NCBI RefSeq assembly: GCF_016756495.1
Contig: NZ_AP023243.1
Coordinates: forward strand, 558,001-622,000
Reading direction: 5' to 3'
Length of the DNA stretch: 64,000 nt
From: Mesorhizobium sp. 113-3-3
GTDB taxonomy: Bacteria > Pseudomonadota > Alphaproteobacteria > Rhizobiales > Rhizobiaceae
Each line of letters opens with the position of its first letter. Position 1 is the stretch's first letter. The position numbers were made by a program, and so were the translations under genes. Under the pieces are notes generated by a model, which worked only from the letters and a program-made list of their open reading frames with translations, was not told where the DNA came from and did no database searches. Below are positions 26,615-35,094 of the stretch, piece by piece.

Positions 26615-28429
26615 ATGACGGACATCGGGGCCGGGGGCGCAGCGCCTTCGCTTATCAAGGCATCGCTCAGCCGCACCGGCAAATGGGCCGGCAGCGTCGC
26701 TTTCATCAGCGGCGCCGTTGGCGACGTGCTCAATCCGCTGGCGCCGTTCGCCGCCTATATCGCGCTGGTCGCGGCAATCGCCGCGGCCATCATCGCCATC
26801 GCCATCGTGCTGCGGCTCGTGCTGGCAACCAAGGCGCTGCCGGCGCTGTTGTTCGCCACGAGTGCTGCCGCGGTCGCCGGCGGCGTCTATGCCGTGCAGC
26901 AGGAGACCAATTCGCAGAACGGCGTCATCGCCGGCCTGGTGCCGGCGATCGCGCAATTGCAGCAGTCGATGGGTATCGTCTCCGAGAAGGTGGCCAAGAT
27001 CGAGCAGACGGTGACGCAGACGCAAAAGACCGTCGAACAGGTCAAGAAAACGACCGATACGGTGGCGCAGAAGACCGACCAGATCGCATCCGCCCAGCAA
27101 CAGCAGACGCAGCAGGGTGCTGAGACGCAGAAGACCGTCGAGGCGGTCAAGCAGACGACCGACACGCTCGCCGCCGGCCAGCAACAGCAGCAGGTCCAGG
27201 CCGAAAAGCTGCAGGCCACGACCGAACAGATCGCCGCCTCGATCGACACCATCGCCAAGGGTTTTGCCCAGCTGGCGGCGCAAGGCGGAGCGATAGCCGA
27301 GCCGAAGCGGCCGGACGAGTTCTACCACAATGCCCGCGTCTACGAATTGTCGGGCGACATGCTCAACGCAAGGCGCTCCTACCTCGCCTTTGCCGGCTTC
27401 GATATCGACGCCATCGACCCCTATACGCGCTTTGCCACGCTGCTTCGCGTGCAGGACGGCAAGGCCGGCGCGCGCGAAGTGTTCGGGCAGCTGGCCGACA
27501 AGGGCAAGGCGCTGTCGATCAAGCTGGTGCATATATTGCAGTTCGAGGACGCCCAGCGGCTCGACAAGCTCAACGCCTTCATCACGGCCAATCCCGACTA
27601 CGCGCCGGCCTATTTCCTCAAGGCGCAGGAGTTTTCGGAAGACCGCCTCGGCAGCCAGACGCTGGCCGACAAGCGCAACGAAGCCCAGGCGCTGACCAAG
27701 TTCGTGTCCTATGAAAAGGATGGCGGGCTGCTCAAATATTTCGTCGACCAGACGCAGCTCGCGGACTGGCTGGACCGCAGCCGCAGCCGGCTGGCCGCCC
27801 TTGGCGACGTGCTCGACCCCGCGCGCTTCGCGCCTTCGCTGACGCCGATGCGCTCCAACCAGGGCTGGTCGATGACCATTTCGCTCCCGGAGCCGGCTAC
27901 CGCGATCTCCTGGCGGCTTGGCACCAGCGGTCCCTTCACCGACACCGGCTTCCTGGCGATGAAGGACCAGACCACCGGCAAGCCGATGGCCAATCCGAGC
28001 TTCGAACTGCCCGACAGCACGGCCGCGACGACGATCGCGATCAAATATCTCGACATCAGGGGCCGCGAGACCGGCCCATTCGACATAAGCTTCGACCCGG
28101 ACGCCGCGCTGCAGCAAGGCGACAAGCAGATCCTCGACCAGTTCTGGACGTCGTGGATCGCCTTCGACTCCGGCGGCAATCACGGCCTGGTCTATTTCAC
28201 CCAGATGCTGTCCTACCGCTGCGCCATCAAGGAGGTTCGTTACAGCCTGGACGGTGCCGCGCTTGACAAGTCCCTCGAGATTCCGCCTTGCGACAAGAAG
28301 GACCCCTACGCCATCCCCTACGACGCCAAGGGCTATTTCAAGATCGCCGACAGCGTGAAATCGATGTCGGTGCAGGTGACCTACACCGACGGGACGAAAT
28401 CGCCGGTGCGGGAATACAAGCGGCAGTAG
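26615..28429 (+). CDS. Large membrane-anchored coiled-coil protein of unknown function
   Basis: This is a 604-residue protein. Residues ~35-90 contain two hydrophobic segments (AYIALVAAIAAAIIAIAIVL and ALPALLFATSAAAVAGGVY). They are followed by a coiled coil of about 120 residues very rich in Gln, Thr and Lys with repeated QKTVEQVKKTTDTVAQK-like units (~115-225). Next comes a helical region with possible TPR-like character (NARVYELSGDMLNARRSYLAF), then a long beta-rich C-terminal part. The ATG at 26615 follows GGGGGG; an upstream in-frame ATG at 26456 would add 53 residues with no clear signal. No enzyme motif is seen. A cell-envelope scaffold is one possibility. Confidence 0.7.
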   Translation: MTDIGAGGAAPSLIKASLSRTGKWAGSVAFISGAVGDVLNPLAPFAAYIALVAAIAAAIIAIAIVLRLVLATKALPALLFATSAAAVAGGVYAVQQETNSQNGVIAGLVPAIAQLQQSMGIVSEKVAKIEQTVTQTQKTVEQVKKTTDTVAQKTDQIASAQQQQTQQGAETQKTVEAVKQTTDTLAAGQQQQQVQAEKLQATTEQIAASIDTIAKGFAQLAAQGGAIAEPKRPDEFYHNARVYELSGDMLNARRSYLAFAGFDIDAIDPYTRFATLLRVQDGKAGAREVFGQLADKGKALSIKLVHILQFEDAQRLDKLNAFITANPDYAPAYFLKAQEFSEDRLGSQTLADKRNEAQALTKFVSYEKDGGLLKYFVDQTQLADWLDRSRSRLAALGDVLDPARFAPSLTPMRSNQGWSMTISLPEPATAISWRLGTSGPFTDTGFLAMKDQTTGKPMANPSFELPDSTAATTIAIKYLDIRGRETGPFDISFDPDAALQQGDKQILDQFWTSWIAFDSGGNHGLVYFTQMLSYRCAIKEVRYSLDGAALDKSLEIPPCDKKDPYAIPYDAKGYFKIADSVKSMSVQVTYTDGTKSPVREYKRQ

Positions 28430-28767
28430 GCCTGAGAGCGCTGATCATGGCGATGGCTTCAGTTTGGCCTTCGTCTTCCCGCGTTTGCGCCGCCCCTCAC
28501 CTGCCTGCCGGCATCCTCTCCCCGTTTAGAGACGGGGAGAGGGGCGCTGTCGTCAGCGGTTTCGCCAATCACCGGCGTTGCAGAGAAAGCGCCAGCGCGC
28601 GGCCAGTTCCCTTCTCCCCGTCTCTATACGGGGAGAAGGTGCCGGCAGGCGGATGAGGGGCAGCGCCGACGGCTTCCATTGTGCCTGATGCGAAATGCCG
28701 GCTCCAGCGCTTGCGCAATCCGCGCCGAACGGGTTCTGTCTGCGCCTTCAGATTCGGTGAGAGCGCT
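28430..28767. other. Intergenic region with twin-hairpin repeat
   Basis: No convincing gene lies here. The stretch is dominated by the palindromic element at 28492-28661. Confidence 0.6.
28492..28661. repeat. Twin-hairpin palindromic repeat (Rhizobiales interspersed type)
   Basis: Two hairpins, CCTCTCCCCGT/ACGGGGAGAGG (28515-28542) and CCTTCTCCCCGT/ACGGGGAGAAGG (28610-28639), are flanked by outer arms at 28492-28513 and 28640-28661 that match at 20 of 22 positions after inversion. The whole element is thus a palindrome made of two similar units facing each other. Elements with a TCTCCCCGT core are familiar from rhizobial genomes, including the RIME-type family. Confidence 0.85.
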
Positions 28768-29868
28768 ATGGATATCTGCACGATCAAGGCCAAGGGTATT
28801 TCGGTTTCGCTCGATCTCACTGTCGGTCACATCGCCGACATGACGGTCGAGAGCGGCGGACGGCGGCTGAGGCCGCTGCACCGCGCGCCCTGGGTCGATT
28901 CAGGCGAAGCGCTGCCGAAGGACCTGCCGCAAGGCACGGTCCGGCTGTCCGGCGATTTCCTCTGCGCGCCGTTTTCGCGCAGCGATGTCGAGGAGGCGCC
29001 GCTGCATGGCTGGACCGCCAACAGCGCCTGGGATGTCGCCGAGAGCTGTGCCACGGATGGCGGATGGCGCGCTGTCTTCCGGCTGCGGCACAAGGTGATG
29101 GGCGCCAGCGTCGACAAAATCTTCACGCTGCGAGACGGCCACCCCTTCCTCTATCAGGAACATGTGTTTTCCGGCGGGTCCGGTGCGATTTCCGTCGCCC
29201 ATCACCCGATGACGGCGATGAAAGGCGGCGGCAGGCTGGCCTTTTCGCCGAAACGATTTGCCGCGACGCCCTCTGATCCGCTGGAGCCCGATCCCGTGCG
29301 CGGCCGCTTCATGCTGGCCTATCCGGCGCGGTCCAGTGACCTCGGCCAGTTTCCCGCCGCCAGCGGCGGCACGCTCGACCTGACGCAATACCGCATGGAG
29401 GATCGGCGCGAGGATTTCATCACCCTGGTCGAGGCCGACCATGACGGACCGGGCTGGACGGCGCTGGCGCGCCAGGCCGAGGACGATCTGGTGCTGGTGT
29501 TGAAGAACCCGGCCGAACTGCCTGTTACCATGCTGTGGCTCAGCAATGGCGGGCGCGACTATGCGCCCTGGAGCGGCAGGCATCTCGGCGTGCTTGGCAT
29601 AGAGGACGGCCGCACGGCTGTCGGCCATGCCGCCTCGATCGGAGACAACTGGCTGAAGCGCGAAGGCGTGGCGACCGCCTTTGCGCTCGGCGAAGGCCGC
29701 AGTTTCTCGTTCCGCCATGTCATCGGCGCCCTGCCGCTGTCCGATGGACAACCGCCACGCGAGATCATCACGGCCGACAGCCAGATGCGGCTCTCGGCCG
29801 GTGGCTCCCCATCGGAGGTGCCGTTCGACAGCGCTTTCCTGCGCATCGGCCAGCCTGTTGCCGCCTGA
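28768..29868 (+). CDS. Galactose mutarotase-fold protein
   Basis: This is a 366-residue protein resembling the aldose 1-epimerase superfamily. Features include an early GDFLCAPFS segment, YQEHVFSGGSGAISVAHHPM with paired His residues, and a late RNG-style loop replaced here by LWLSNGGRDYAPW. The all-beta pattern fits a sugar-binding or mutarotating enzyme. The ATG at 28768 follows GGTGAGAG and is chosen over an in-frame ATG 87 bases upstream that lies next to the repeat. It may act with the kinase at 29965, 97 bp downstream. Substrate is unknown. Confidence 0.7.
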   Translation: MDICTIKAKGISVSLDLTVGHIADMTVESGGRRLRPLHRAPWVDSGEALPKDLPQGTVRLSGDFLCAPFSRSDVEEAPLHGWTANSAWDVAESCATDGGWRAVFRLRHKVMGASVDKIFTLRDGHPFLYQEHVFSGGSGAISVAHHPMTAMKGGGRLAFSPKRFAATPSDPLEPDPVRGRFMLAYPARSSDLGQFPAASGGTLDLTQYRMEDRREDFITLVEADHDGPGWTALARQAEDDLVLVLKNPAELPVTMLWLSNGGRDYAPWSGRHLGVLGIEDGRTAVGHAASIGDNWLKREGVATAFALGEGRSFSFRHVIGALPLSDGQPPREIITADSQMRLSAGGSPSEVPFDSAFLRIGQPVAA

Positions 29869-29964
29869 GCCGGGATTGCGCGGGCGCGGGGTTTGAAATT
29901 TCCACCGACTGACGCCAAAATGCGGCGTAATATTTTGCCGATCATCCAGGCAAGTGAGGCTCCC

Positions 29965-30576
29965 ATGTCCGAAATCGCCCACCTCGCCGCCACCATCTTC
30001 AAACGCGCCGGCAAGGCAAAACGCTTCATCGTCGCCATCGCCGGCCCACCAGGCTCCGGCAAGTCCACGCTGTCGGCCGGCCTGCACGACCTTTTGCCGG
30101 AAGGGGCGGTGGAGGTCGTGCCGATGGACGGCTTCCACTATGACGACATCGTGCTCAATGCGCGCGGCCTGCGGGCGCGCAAGGGCGCACCGGAAACCTT
30201 CGACTTTGCCGGCTTCGAGACCCTGATGAAGCGCATCCGGGCCGGCGAACCCGACATCGCCATTCCCGTCTTCGACCGCAGCATGGAGCTGTCGCGCGCC
30301 GCCGCCGCGATCGTCGGGACCGAGACCAAGTTCATCCTGGTCGAAGGCAATTACCTGCTGCTCGACGAGGAGCCGTGGTCGCGGCTGGCGCCGCTGTTCG
30401 ATTTCTCGATCTTCGTCGATGTGCCGCGCAATGAGCTCGAGCGCCGCCTGATGGAGCGCTGGCAGGGCCATGGGCGTTCCGATGAGGATGCGCGCGCCTG
30501 GATCGCCTCCAACGACATGCCCAACATCGAACGTGTGCTGGCCCGGCGGCTGGCCGCCGACCTGATCATTGGTTAA
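29965..30576 (+). CDS. P-loop nucleoside/sugar kinase-like protein
   Basis: This 203-residue protein has a Walker A (GPPGSGKST, residues 27-35), an Asp-rich substrate segment PMDGFHYDD (54-62) and a DVPRNELERRL lid-type motif. This is the pattern of the uridine kinase/pantothenate kinase-like group, including rhizobial fructose-kinase-like proteins. It probably phosphorylates a small hydroxylated substrate using ATP in the cytoplasm. The ATG at 29965 follows AGTGAGG; an upstream ATG at 29893 is less likely. It may work with the mutarotase-like protein just upstream. Confidence 0.85.
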   Translation: MSEIAHLAATIFKRAGKAKRFIVAIAGPPGSGKSTLSAGLHDLLPEGAVEVVPMDGFHYDDIVLNARGLRARKGAPETFDFAGFETLMKRIRAGEPDIAIPVFDRSMELSRAAAAIVGTETKFILVEGNYLLLDEEPWSRLAPLFDFSIFVDVPRNELERRLMERWQGHGRSDEDARAWIASNDMPNIERVLARRLAADLIIG

Positions 30577-30669
30577 CACGCTTAATTTTCGGTATTTCTT
30601 GGCGGGAACCTTAAGAGTTTCACGCCGTTATGCCTCAGAACCCGTTTGTCCGGCGTAAGGGATTTTCCA

Positions 30670-30987
30670 ATGGTAACCAAGGCAAAAAAACCAGCCAAGA
30701 CGAGGCCTGCTAAGGCAACGCAGGCCAAAGCCGGTGCTGGCCCGGCGATTGCAGAGCGTTCGAAGGACGCCAAGGGCGCTTTCGGCAAGGCCGCACCCAG
30801 AAAGGTCGTGCCGGCCGCGAAGACTGCAAGCCCGCGCAAGCCGGCGCCTGCCAAAGCCGGTGCAGTCCGGACCGCGGCCAACGTCGCCGCCGGCGCGGTG
30901 GTGGCCACCGCGCGCGGTGCCGTCTCGCTTGCGGCTTCCGTGATCGGCAGGGGCGGTTCGAAGGCTTCGAAGGCCAAGGCGAAGTAG
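30670..30987 (+). CDS. Lysine/alanine/proline-rich histone H1-like protein
   Basis: This 105-residue, strongly basic protein is built of Lys-Ala-Pro-rich stretches (TKAKKPAKTRPAKATQAKAG, PAKAGAVRTA, SKASKAKAK). Composition and PAK repeats resemble bacterial H1-like DNA-binding proteins, but no globular domain is present. A hydrophobic AANVAAGAVVATARGAVSLAASV segment near the C-terminus is unusual for that group and might be a membrane-associated helix. GTAAGGG lies 8 bases before the ATG. No obvious operon partner. Confidence 0.7.
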   Translation: MVTKAKKPAKTRPAKATQAKAGAGPAIAERSKDAKGAFGKAAPRKVVPAAKTASPRKPAPAKAGAVRTAANVAAGAVVATARGAVSLAASVIGRGGSKASKAKAK

Positions 30988-31041
30988 CAGGCCTGCTTCT
31001 CGATTAGCGAAGGCCGTCGCCGCCATGGCGACGGGTCCAAT

Positions 31042-31746
31042 TCAGCCTTTTGCCGGAATGGTCAGGCCCTTCTGCACCGCCGGCCGCGCCAGGCCACGAT
31101 CCAGCCATGCCGCCACATTGGCGAAATCATCGAAGCCGACGAGTTCGCGCGCTTCATAGAAGCCGATCAAATTGCGCACCCAGCCGAGCAGCGAGATGTC
31201 GGCGATGGTGTAGTCATTGCCCATGATCCATTTGCGGCCCTTGAGGCGGCCATCGAGCACGCCGATCAGCCGCCGCGATTCGTCGCGGTAGCGTTCCAGC
31301 GGGCGCTTGTCGGCGATCTCGCGGCCGGCGAATTTGTGGAAGAACCCGACCTGGCCGAACATCGGCCCGACGGAAGCCATCTGAAAGAAGACCCACTGGA
31401 TCGTCTCATAACGCCGCGCTGCGTCCGCCGGGATAAGCAAGCCGGTCTTGTCGGCGAGATAGAGCAGGATGGCGCCGGATTCGAAAAGCCCGATCGGCTT
31501 GCCGTCCGGGCCGTTGGGATCGATGATCGCCGGGATCTTGCCATTGGGATTGAGCGACAGGAACTCCGGCGTCCAGCTTTCGTCCTTGCTGATGTTGACC
31601 AGATGCGGCTCGTAGGGCAAGCCGATCTCTTCCAGCGCGATCGATATCTTCACACCATTGGGCGTCGTCGCCGAATAGAGCTGGATCTGGTCGGGATATT
31701 TGGCCGGCCAACGGGTGGTGATCGGAAAGGCGGACAAGTCGGCCAT
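31042..31746 (-). CDS. Glutathione S-transferase, YghU/Ure2-like
   Basis: This 234-residue protein is a full glutathione transferase. The thioredoxin-like half has TTPNGVKISIALEEIGLPYE, LNPNGKIPAIIDP and FESGAILLYLAD, typical of the YghU/GstB (Nu-class) group. The helical half has WIMGNDYTIADISLLGWV. The ATG at 31746 follows AGGAG at 7-base spacing. Expected activity is glutathione- or glutathione-disulfide-bond reductase or conjugation in the cytoplasm. It lies downstream of the ketosynthase gene in the same orientation, past a tandem hairpin. Confidence 0.9.
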   Translation of the reverse strand: MADLSAFPITTRWPAKYPDQIQLYSATTPNGVKISIALEEIGLPYEPHLVNISKDESWTPEFLSLNPNGKIPAIIDPNGPDGKPIGLFESGAILLYLADKTGLLIPADAARRYETIQWVFFQMASVGPMFGQVGFFHKFAGREIADKRPLERYRDESRRLIGVLDGRLKGRKWIMGNDYTIADISLLGWVRNLIGFYEARELVGFDDFANVAAWLDRGLARPAVQKGLTIPAKG

Positions 31747-31929
31747 CGAAAAACTCCTGAGCGGGGATTCGCACCCAATGGCGCGGTTGTTGGCGGGTGG
31801 CCAAGAATTAGGCGCACGGCCAGGCAGGATCAATATGTCGGCGACAGTTTCGCCATGCACGGACAGCAAACCAGCCCAACGCGGCGGATCGCCGAGCGCG
31901 CTCAAGACCGCCCGGACGCAGTGACCCTC

Positions 31930-31967
31930 GGGGCGGTGGTGACCGCCCGGGGCGGTGGTGACCGCCC
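31930..31967 (-). terminator. Two tandem 19-bp hairpin units after the ketosynthase gene
   Basis: The 19-bp unit GGGGCGGTGGTGACCGCCC is repeated exactly twice (31930-31948, 31949-31967). Each copy folds as GGGCGGT, a 4-base loop, ACCGCCC. The array begins 4 bases after the ketosynthase stop on the minus strand. No T-run is seen. It probably ends or stabilises the ACP-ketosynthase transcript. Confidence 0.65.
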
Positions 31968-31971
31968 GGGA

Positions 31972-33180
31972 TTAGATGGCCTTGAATGCCAGCACCGCAT
32001 TGGTGCCGCCGAAAGCAAAACCGTTGCTGATGGCGGCGCGCACCTTGCGCTCGCGCGCGACATTGGGCGTCACGTCGAGATCGCAATCGGGATCGGGTTC
32101 GCGGTAATTGGCGGTCGGCGGCACGACGCCTTCGCGGATCGCCATGACGCAGGCGATCATCTCCAGCCCGCCCGACGCGCCCAGGCAATGGGCATGCATC
32201 GACTTGGTCGAGGAGATGGACAACGACCGCGCGTGTTCGCCAAAGACGCGCTTGATCGCATTGGTTTCGATCTGGTCGTTGGCCTTAGTGCCGGTGCCGT
32301 GCGCGTTGAGATAATCGATGTCCTCGGGATTGAGCCCGGCATCGGCCAGGCAGAAGCGCATCGCGGCTTCCGGTCCCTCGACGGTCGGGGCGACGATGTC
32401 GGAGGCATCGGCCGAGAGGCCGGCGCCGGCGATTTCGGCGAGGATGGTGGCGCCACGCGCCATGGCGTGATCGTAGCTTTCCAGAACCGCCATGCCGGCG
32501 CCTTCGCCGAGCACCAGGCCCTGGCGGTCGGCCGAGAACGGCCGGCAGGTGTCGGGCGACAGCACGCGCAATGCCTCCCAGCCCTTGAGCACGCCCCAGA
32601 CCAGCGGCGCCTCGGTGCCGCCGGCAACCATGACGTCGGCGCGGCCGAGCCTGATCTGGTCGACCGCCGAGGCGATGGCGTGGTTGGCCGACGAGCAGGC
32701 CGAGGTGACGCCGAAGACGGGTCCGCGCAGGCCGAGATGCATGCTGACCTGGCCGGCGGCGGCGCCCGGCATGACCCTGGGCACGGTGAAGATGCCGGCG
32801 CGATTCTTGCCCTCGACCAGAATGGCGCGATAGTTCTCCTCGACGGTCTCGAAGCCGCAGACGCCGACGCCGACGATGGTTCCCATGCGATAGGTGTTGT
32901 CGGCATGCGGAGCCAGGCCGGACTGCTGCATGGCCTCCTTTGCGGCAATCACCGCCAGCAGGCTGAAACGATCCATCGACACCAGCTGCTTGCGCTCGAT
33001 GCCGTGCTCGGGCAGCGCCTTGATCTCGCAGCCGGTCTTGACCTTCAAATCATGCAGGAAGGGATTGTCGATCGGGCCGATGGCCGAACGGCCGGCCCGC
33101 ATTTCGGTCCAGATCGACTGCGCATCGACGCCAAGTCCGCACAGCCCGCCAATGCCGGTAATGACGACGCGTTTCAGCAT
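31972..33180 (-). CDS. Beta-ketoacyl-ACP synthase, NodE-like
   Basis: This is a 402-residue condensing enzyme. The Cys-His-His triad is visible: C162 in [10 protein letters not shown], His in [12 protein letters not shown] and His in [15 protein letters not shown]. The N-terminus [14 protein letters not shown] and the [15 protein letters not shown] region resemble NodE, which sets the acyl chain of Nod factors with its partner NodF. The matching ACP lies 4 bp upstream. No nodulation genes are nearby, so this is more likely a housekeeping or specialised lipid-synthesis paralogue. Two-carbon elongation on the dedicated ACP is expected. Confidence 0.88.
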   Translation of the reverse strand: MLKRVVITGIGGLCGLGVDAQSIWTEMRAGRSAIGPIDNPFLHDLKVKTGCEIKALPEHGIERKQLVSMDRFSLLAVIAAKEAMQQSGLAPHADNTYRMGTIVGVGVCGFETVEENYRAILVEGKNRAGIFTVPRVMPGAAAGQVSMHLGLRGPVFGVTSACSSANHAIASAVDQIRLGRADVMVAGGTEAPLVWGVLKGWEALRVLSPDTCRPFSADRQGLVLGEGAGMAVLESYDHAMARGATILAEIAGAGLSADASDIVAPTVEGPEAAMRFCLADAGLNPEDIDYLNAHGTGTKANDQIETNAIKRVFGEHARSLSISSTKSMHAHCLGASGGLEMIACVMAIREGVVPPTANYREPDPDCDLDVTPNVARERKVRAAISNGFAFGGTNAVLAFKAI

Positions 33181-33184
33181 TCGG

Positions 33185-33439
33185 TCAGGCTTTTTTCGCG
33201 ATCAGCGCGCGAACGGCCTCGACCATGTCGCCAACATTCTTGAGATTGCTCCAGGCATCGACCGTGTTCATTTCGATCTCGATGCCATACTGCTCCTCGA
33301 GGTCGAAGATGATCTCCGTCAGCTCCAGCGAATGGATGCCGAGCGACGTCAATTCGGTGCTGGTGGTGATTTCTTCACCGCCCGGCTCGGCATGGGCCTT
33401 GATCTTTTCGATGATGTCCGTTGCCAGCTGGTCAGCCAT
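33185..33439 (-). CDS. Acyl carrier protein, NodF-like
   Basis: This 84-residue acidic ACP has the phosphopantetheine site [11 protein letters not shown] with S37 and a typical four-helix pattern ([14 protein letters not shown]). It is followed after 4 bp by the NodE-like ketosynthase, so the two are co-translated and should work as a pair. Both lie between the glutathione transferase and ureD. A holo-ACP synthase is not present locally. Confidence 0.9.
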   Translation of the reverse strand: MADQLATDIIEKIKAHAEPGGEEITTSTELTSLGIHSLELTEIIFDLEEQYGIEIEMNTVDAWSNLKNVGDMVEAVRALIAKKA

Positions 33440-33640
33440 TCGGTCTCTTCCCCACTTTGTCGTTTCCCGACGCCAACTGAACAGCGCCTTCTGTCCTCGA
33501 TATCAGGCCGCGATCATCGCCTTCTACCCCCGCCAAGCATCGCCTGACCGCACCGAGGTGGCTCCCTCTATAGAAACGGAAACGCCATCAAGCAACAAGC
33601 TATATATCGACAAAACCGCCACAGTGCTTAACCTGACGGG

Positions 33641-34483
33641 GTGGATACGATCGAATATACCAAGTTTTCGGCACCTTTGGCCCAGCGCGCCGCGGGTCTG
33701 GCGCAGCTGGGCTGCGCCAGCGCGGGCGGCCGCACGCGGCTGCGGCGCCTCTATCAGGACGGTTCCGCCAAGATAAGGCTGCCGGCCGTTTCGGCCGACC
33801 CGCTGGAGGCAGTGCTGATCAACACCGCCGGCGGACTGACCGGCGGCGACCGCATCGGCTGGGACGTGGATGTCGGCGCAAAGGCCTCGGCGTCGGTAAC
33901 GACCCAGGCCTGCGAGAAGGTCTATCGCGCCGCATCCGACCAGGCCGAGGTGCGGGTCAGGCTGACGGTCGGCGAGAACGGCCGCATCGCCTGGCTGCCG
34001 CAGGAGACCATCGTCTTCGACCGCGCCGCCTTTGCCCGCACATTGGACGTCGAACTTGCCGCGGGGGCCGAGGCGCTGGTGCTGGAGGCCACCGTCTTCG
34101 GCCGCCTGGCCATGGGCGAACGCGCCGCGTTCGGCACTTTCCGCGACCGCTGGCGTGTTCGCCAGGATGGGTTCCTCATCCATGCCGAGGATTTCCGCAT
34201 CGGACCTGATATCACTGCCGCCCTTGCACGCCCGGCGGCGGCCGGCGGCGCGATCGCCGTGGCAACGCTGCTGCTTGTGTCGCCGCGGGCCGAGGCATTT
34301 CTCGATCCGGTCCGCGAGATAGTCGGCGACCGGGGCGGCGCCAGCGCCTGGAGCGTGAAGGCATCTGGCAAGCTTCTTGCGAGGCTTTACGCCGAGGACG
34401 GCTACCAACTGCGCCAGCGGCTGGTTCCGCTCGTCGGACTGCTCAACGGAAGGGCGGGGCTGCCCAAATTATGGTCACTGTGA
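33641..34483 (+). CDS. ureD: Urease accessory protein UreD
   Basis: This 280-residue UreD (UreH) is the scaffold that binds apo-urease with UreF and UreG for nickel insertion. Family features include [24 protein letters not shown] and [11 protein letters not shown]. The GTG at 33641 gives the usual length. It is the first gene of the urease cluster, 13 bp before ureA. About 200 bp separate it from the divergent ACP gene; this gap holds the likely promoter, but no clear operator was found. Confidence 0.95.
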   Translation: MDTIEYTKFSAPLAQRAAGLAQLGCASAGGRTRLRRLYQDGSAKIRLPAVSADPLEAVLINTAGGLTGGDRIGWDVDVGAKASASVTTQACEKVYRAASDQAEVRVRLTVGENGRIAWLPQETIVFDRAAFARTLDVELAAGAEALVLEATVFGRLAMGERAAFGTFRDRWRVRQDGFLIHAEDFRIGPDITAALARPAAAGGAIAVATLLLVSPRAEAFLDPVREIVGDRGGASAWSVKASGKLLARLYAEDGYQLRQRLVPLVGLLNGRAGLPKLWSL

Positions 34484-34496
34484 TTCTGGAAACCGC

Positions 34497-34799
34497 ATGA
34501 ACCTGACGCCGAGGGAAAAAGACAAGCTGCTGATCGCCATGGCGGCGATCGTGGCACGCAAGCGGCTGGAGCGTGGCGTCAAGCTGAACCATCCGGAAGC
34601 GATCGCGCTGATCACCGATTTCGTCGTCGAAGGCGCCCGCGACGGCCGCCCGGTCGCCGAACTGATGGAGGCCGGCGCCCATGTCGTCACCCGCGCGCAG
34701 GTGATGGAAGGCATCGCCGAGATGATCCATGACGTGCAGGTGGAAGCGACCTTCCCCGACGGCACCAAGCTGGTGACCGTGCACGAGCCCATCAGGTGA
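34497..34799 (+). CDS. ureA: Urease subunit gamma
   Basis: This 100-residue protein is a complete urease gamma chain: [17 protein letters not shown] at the N-terminus, [10 protein letters not shown], and [16 protein letters not shown] at the end. Together with UreB and UreC it forms the alpha-beta-gamma urease, which hydrolyses urea to ammonia and carbon dioxide. The ATG is 13 bp after ureD. Unusually, ureB does not follow directly: a DUF1272 gene and a HupE/UreJ gene come between. Confidence 0.97.
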   Translation: MNLTPREKDKLLIAMAAIVARKRLERGVKLNHPEAIALITDFVVEGARDGRPVAELMEAGAHVVTRAQVMEGIAEMIHDVQVEATFPDGTKLVTVHEPIR

Positions 34800-34809
34800 G
34801 GAGACCGAA

Positions 34810-35064
34810 ATGCTCGAGCTGCGCCCGAATTGCGAGTGCTGCGACAAGGACCTGCCGCCGGAAGCGACGGATGCACTGATCTGCACCTTCGAATGCACCT
34901 TCTGCGCCGATTGCGTGGAAAGCGTGCTGGACGGCGCCTGCCCCAATTGCGGCGGCAATTTTTCGGCCAGGCCGATCCGCCCAGCCGCGATGCTGAAGAA
35001 ATATCCGGCTTCGACCAAGCGCGTCCTCAAGGCCGAGGGCTGCGGCCCGCGCAAGGCCGCGTGA
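34810..35064 (+). CDS. DUF1272 small cysteine-rich protein
   Basis: This 84-residue protein has eight Cys in CxxC-type pairs (CECC, CTFECTFC, CVES, CPNC), matching DUF1272, a predicted zinc-binding domain. The C-terminus is basic. It lies 10 bp after ureA and 30 bp before the ureJ-like gene. The position in urease operons recurs in rhizobia, but its function is unknown. Confidence 0.9.
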   Translation: MLELRPNCECCDKDLPPEATDALICTFECTFCADCVESVLDGACPNCGGNFSARPIRPAAMLKKYPASTKRVLKAEGCGPRKAA

Positions 35065-35094
35065 CTGCTCCATCGCAAACGAAAGGCAAGTAGA

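Noticed and set aside
26474..28183. 569-residue minus-strand ORF
   Set aside because: Antisense to the coiled-coil protein; its Leu/Leu-rich stretch mirrors the CAG-rich coiled coil on the other strand.
28900..30579. 559-residue minus-strand ORF
   Set aside because: Spans two real plus-strand genes (mutarotase-like and P-loop kinase) antisense; no recognisable domain.
31336..33243. 635-residue plus-strand ORF
   Set aside because: Antisense to the glutathione transferase and ketosynthase genes, both with complete active-site motifs.
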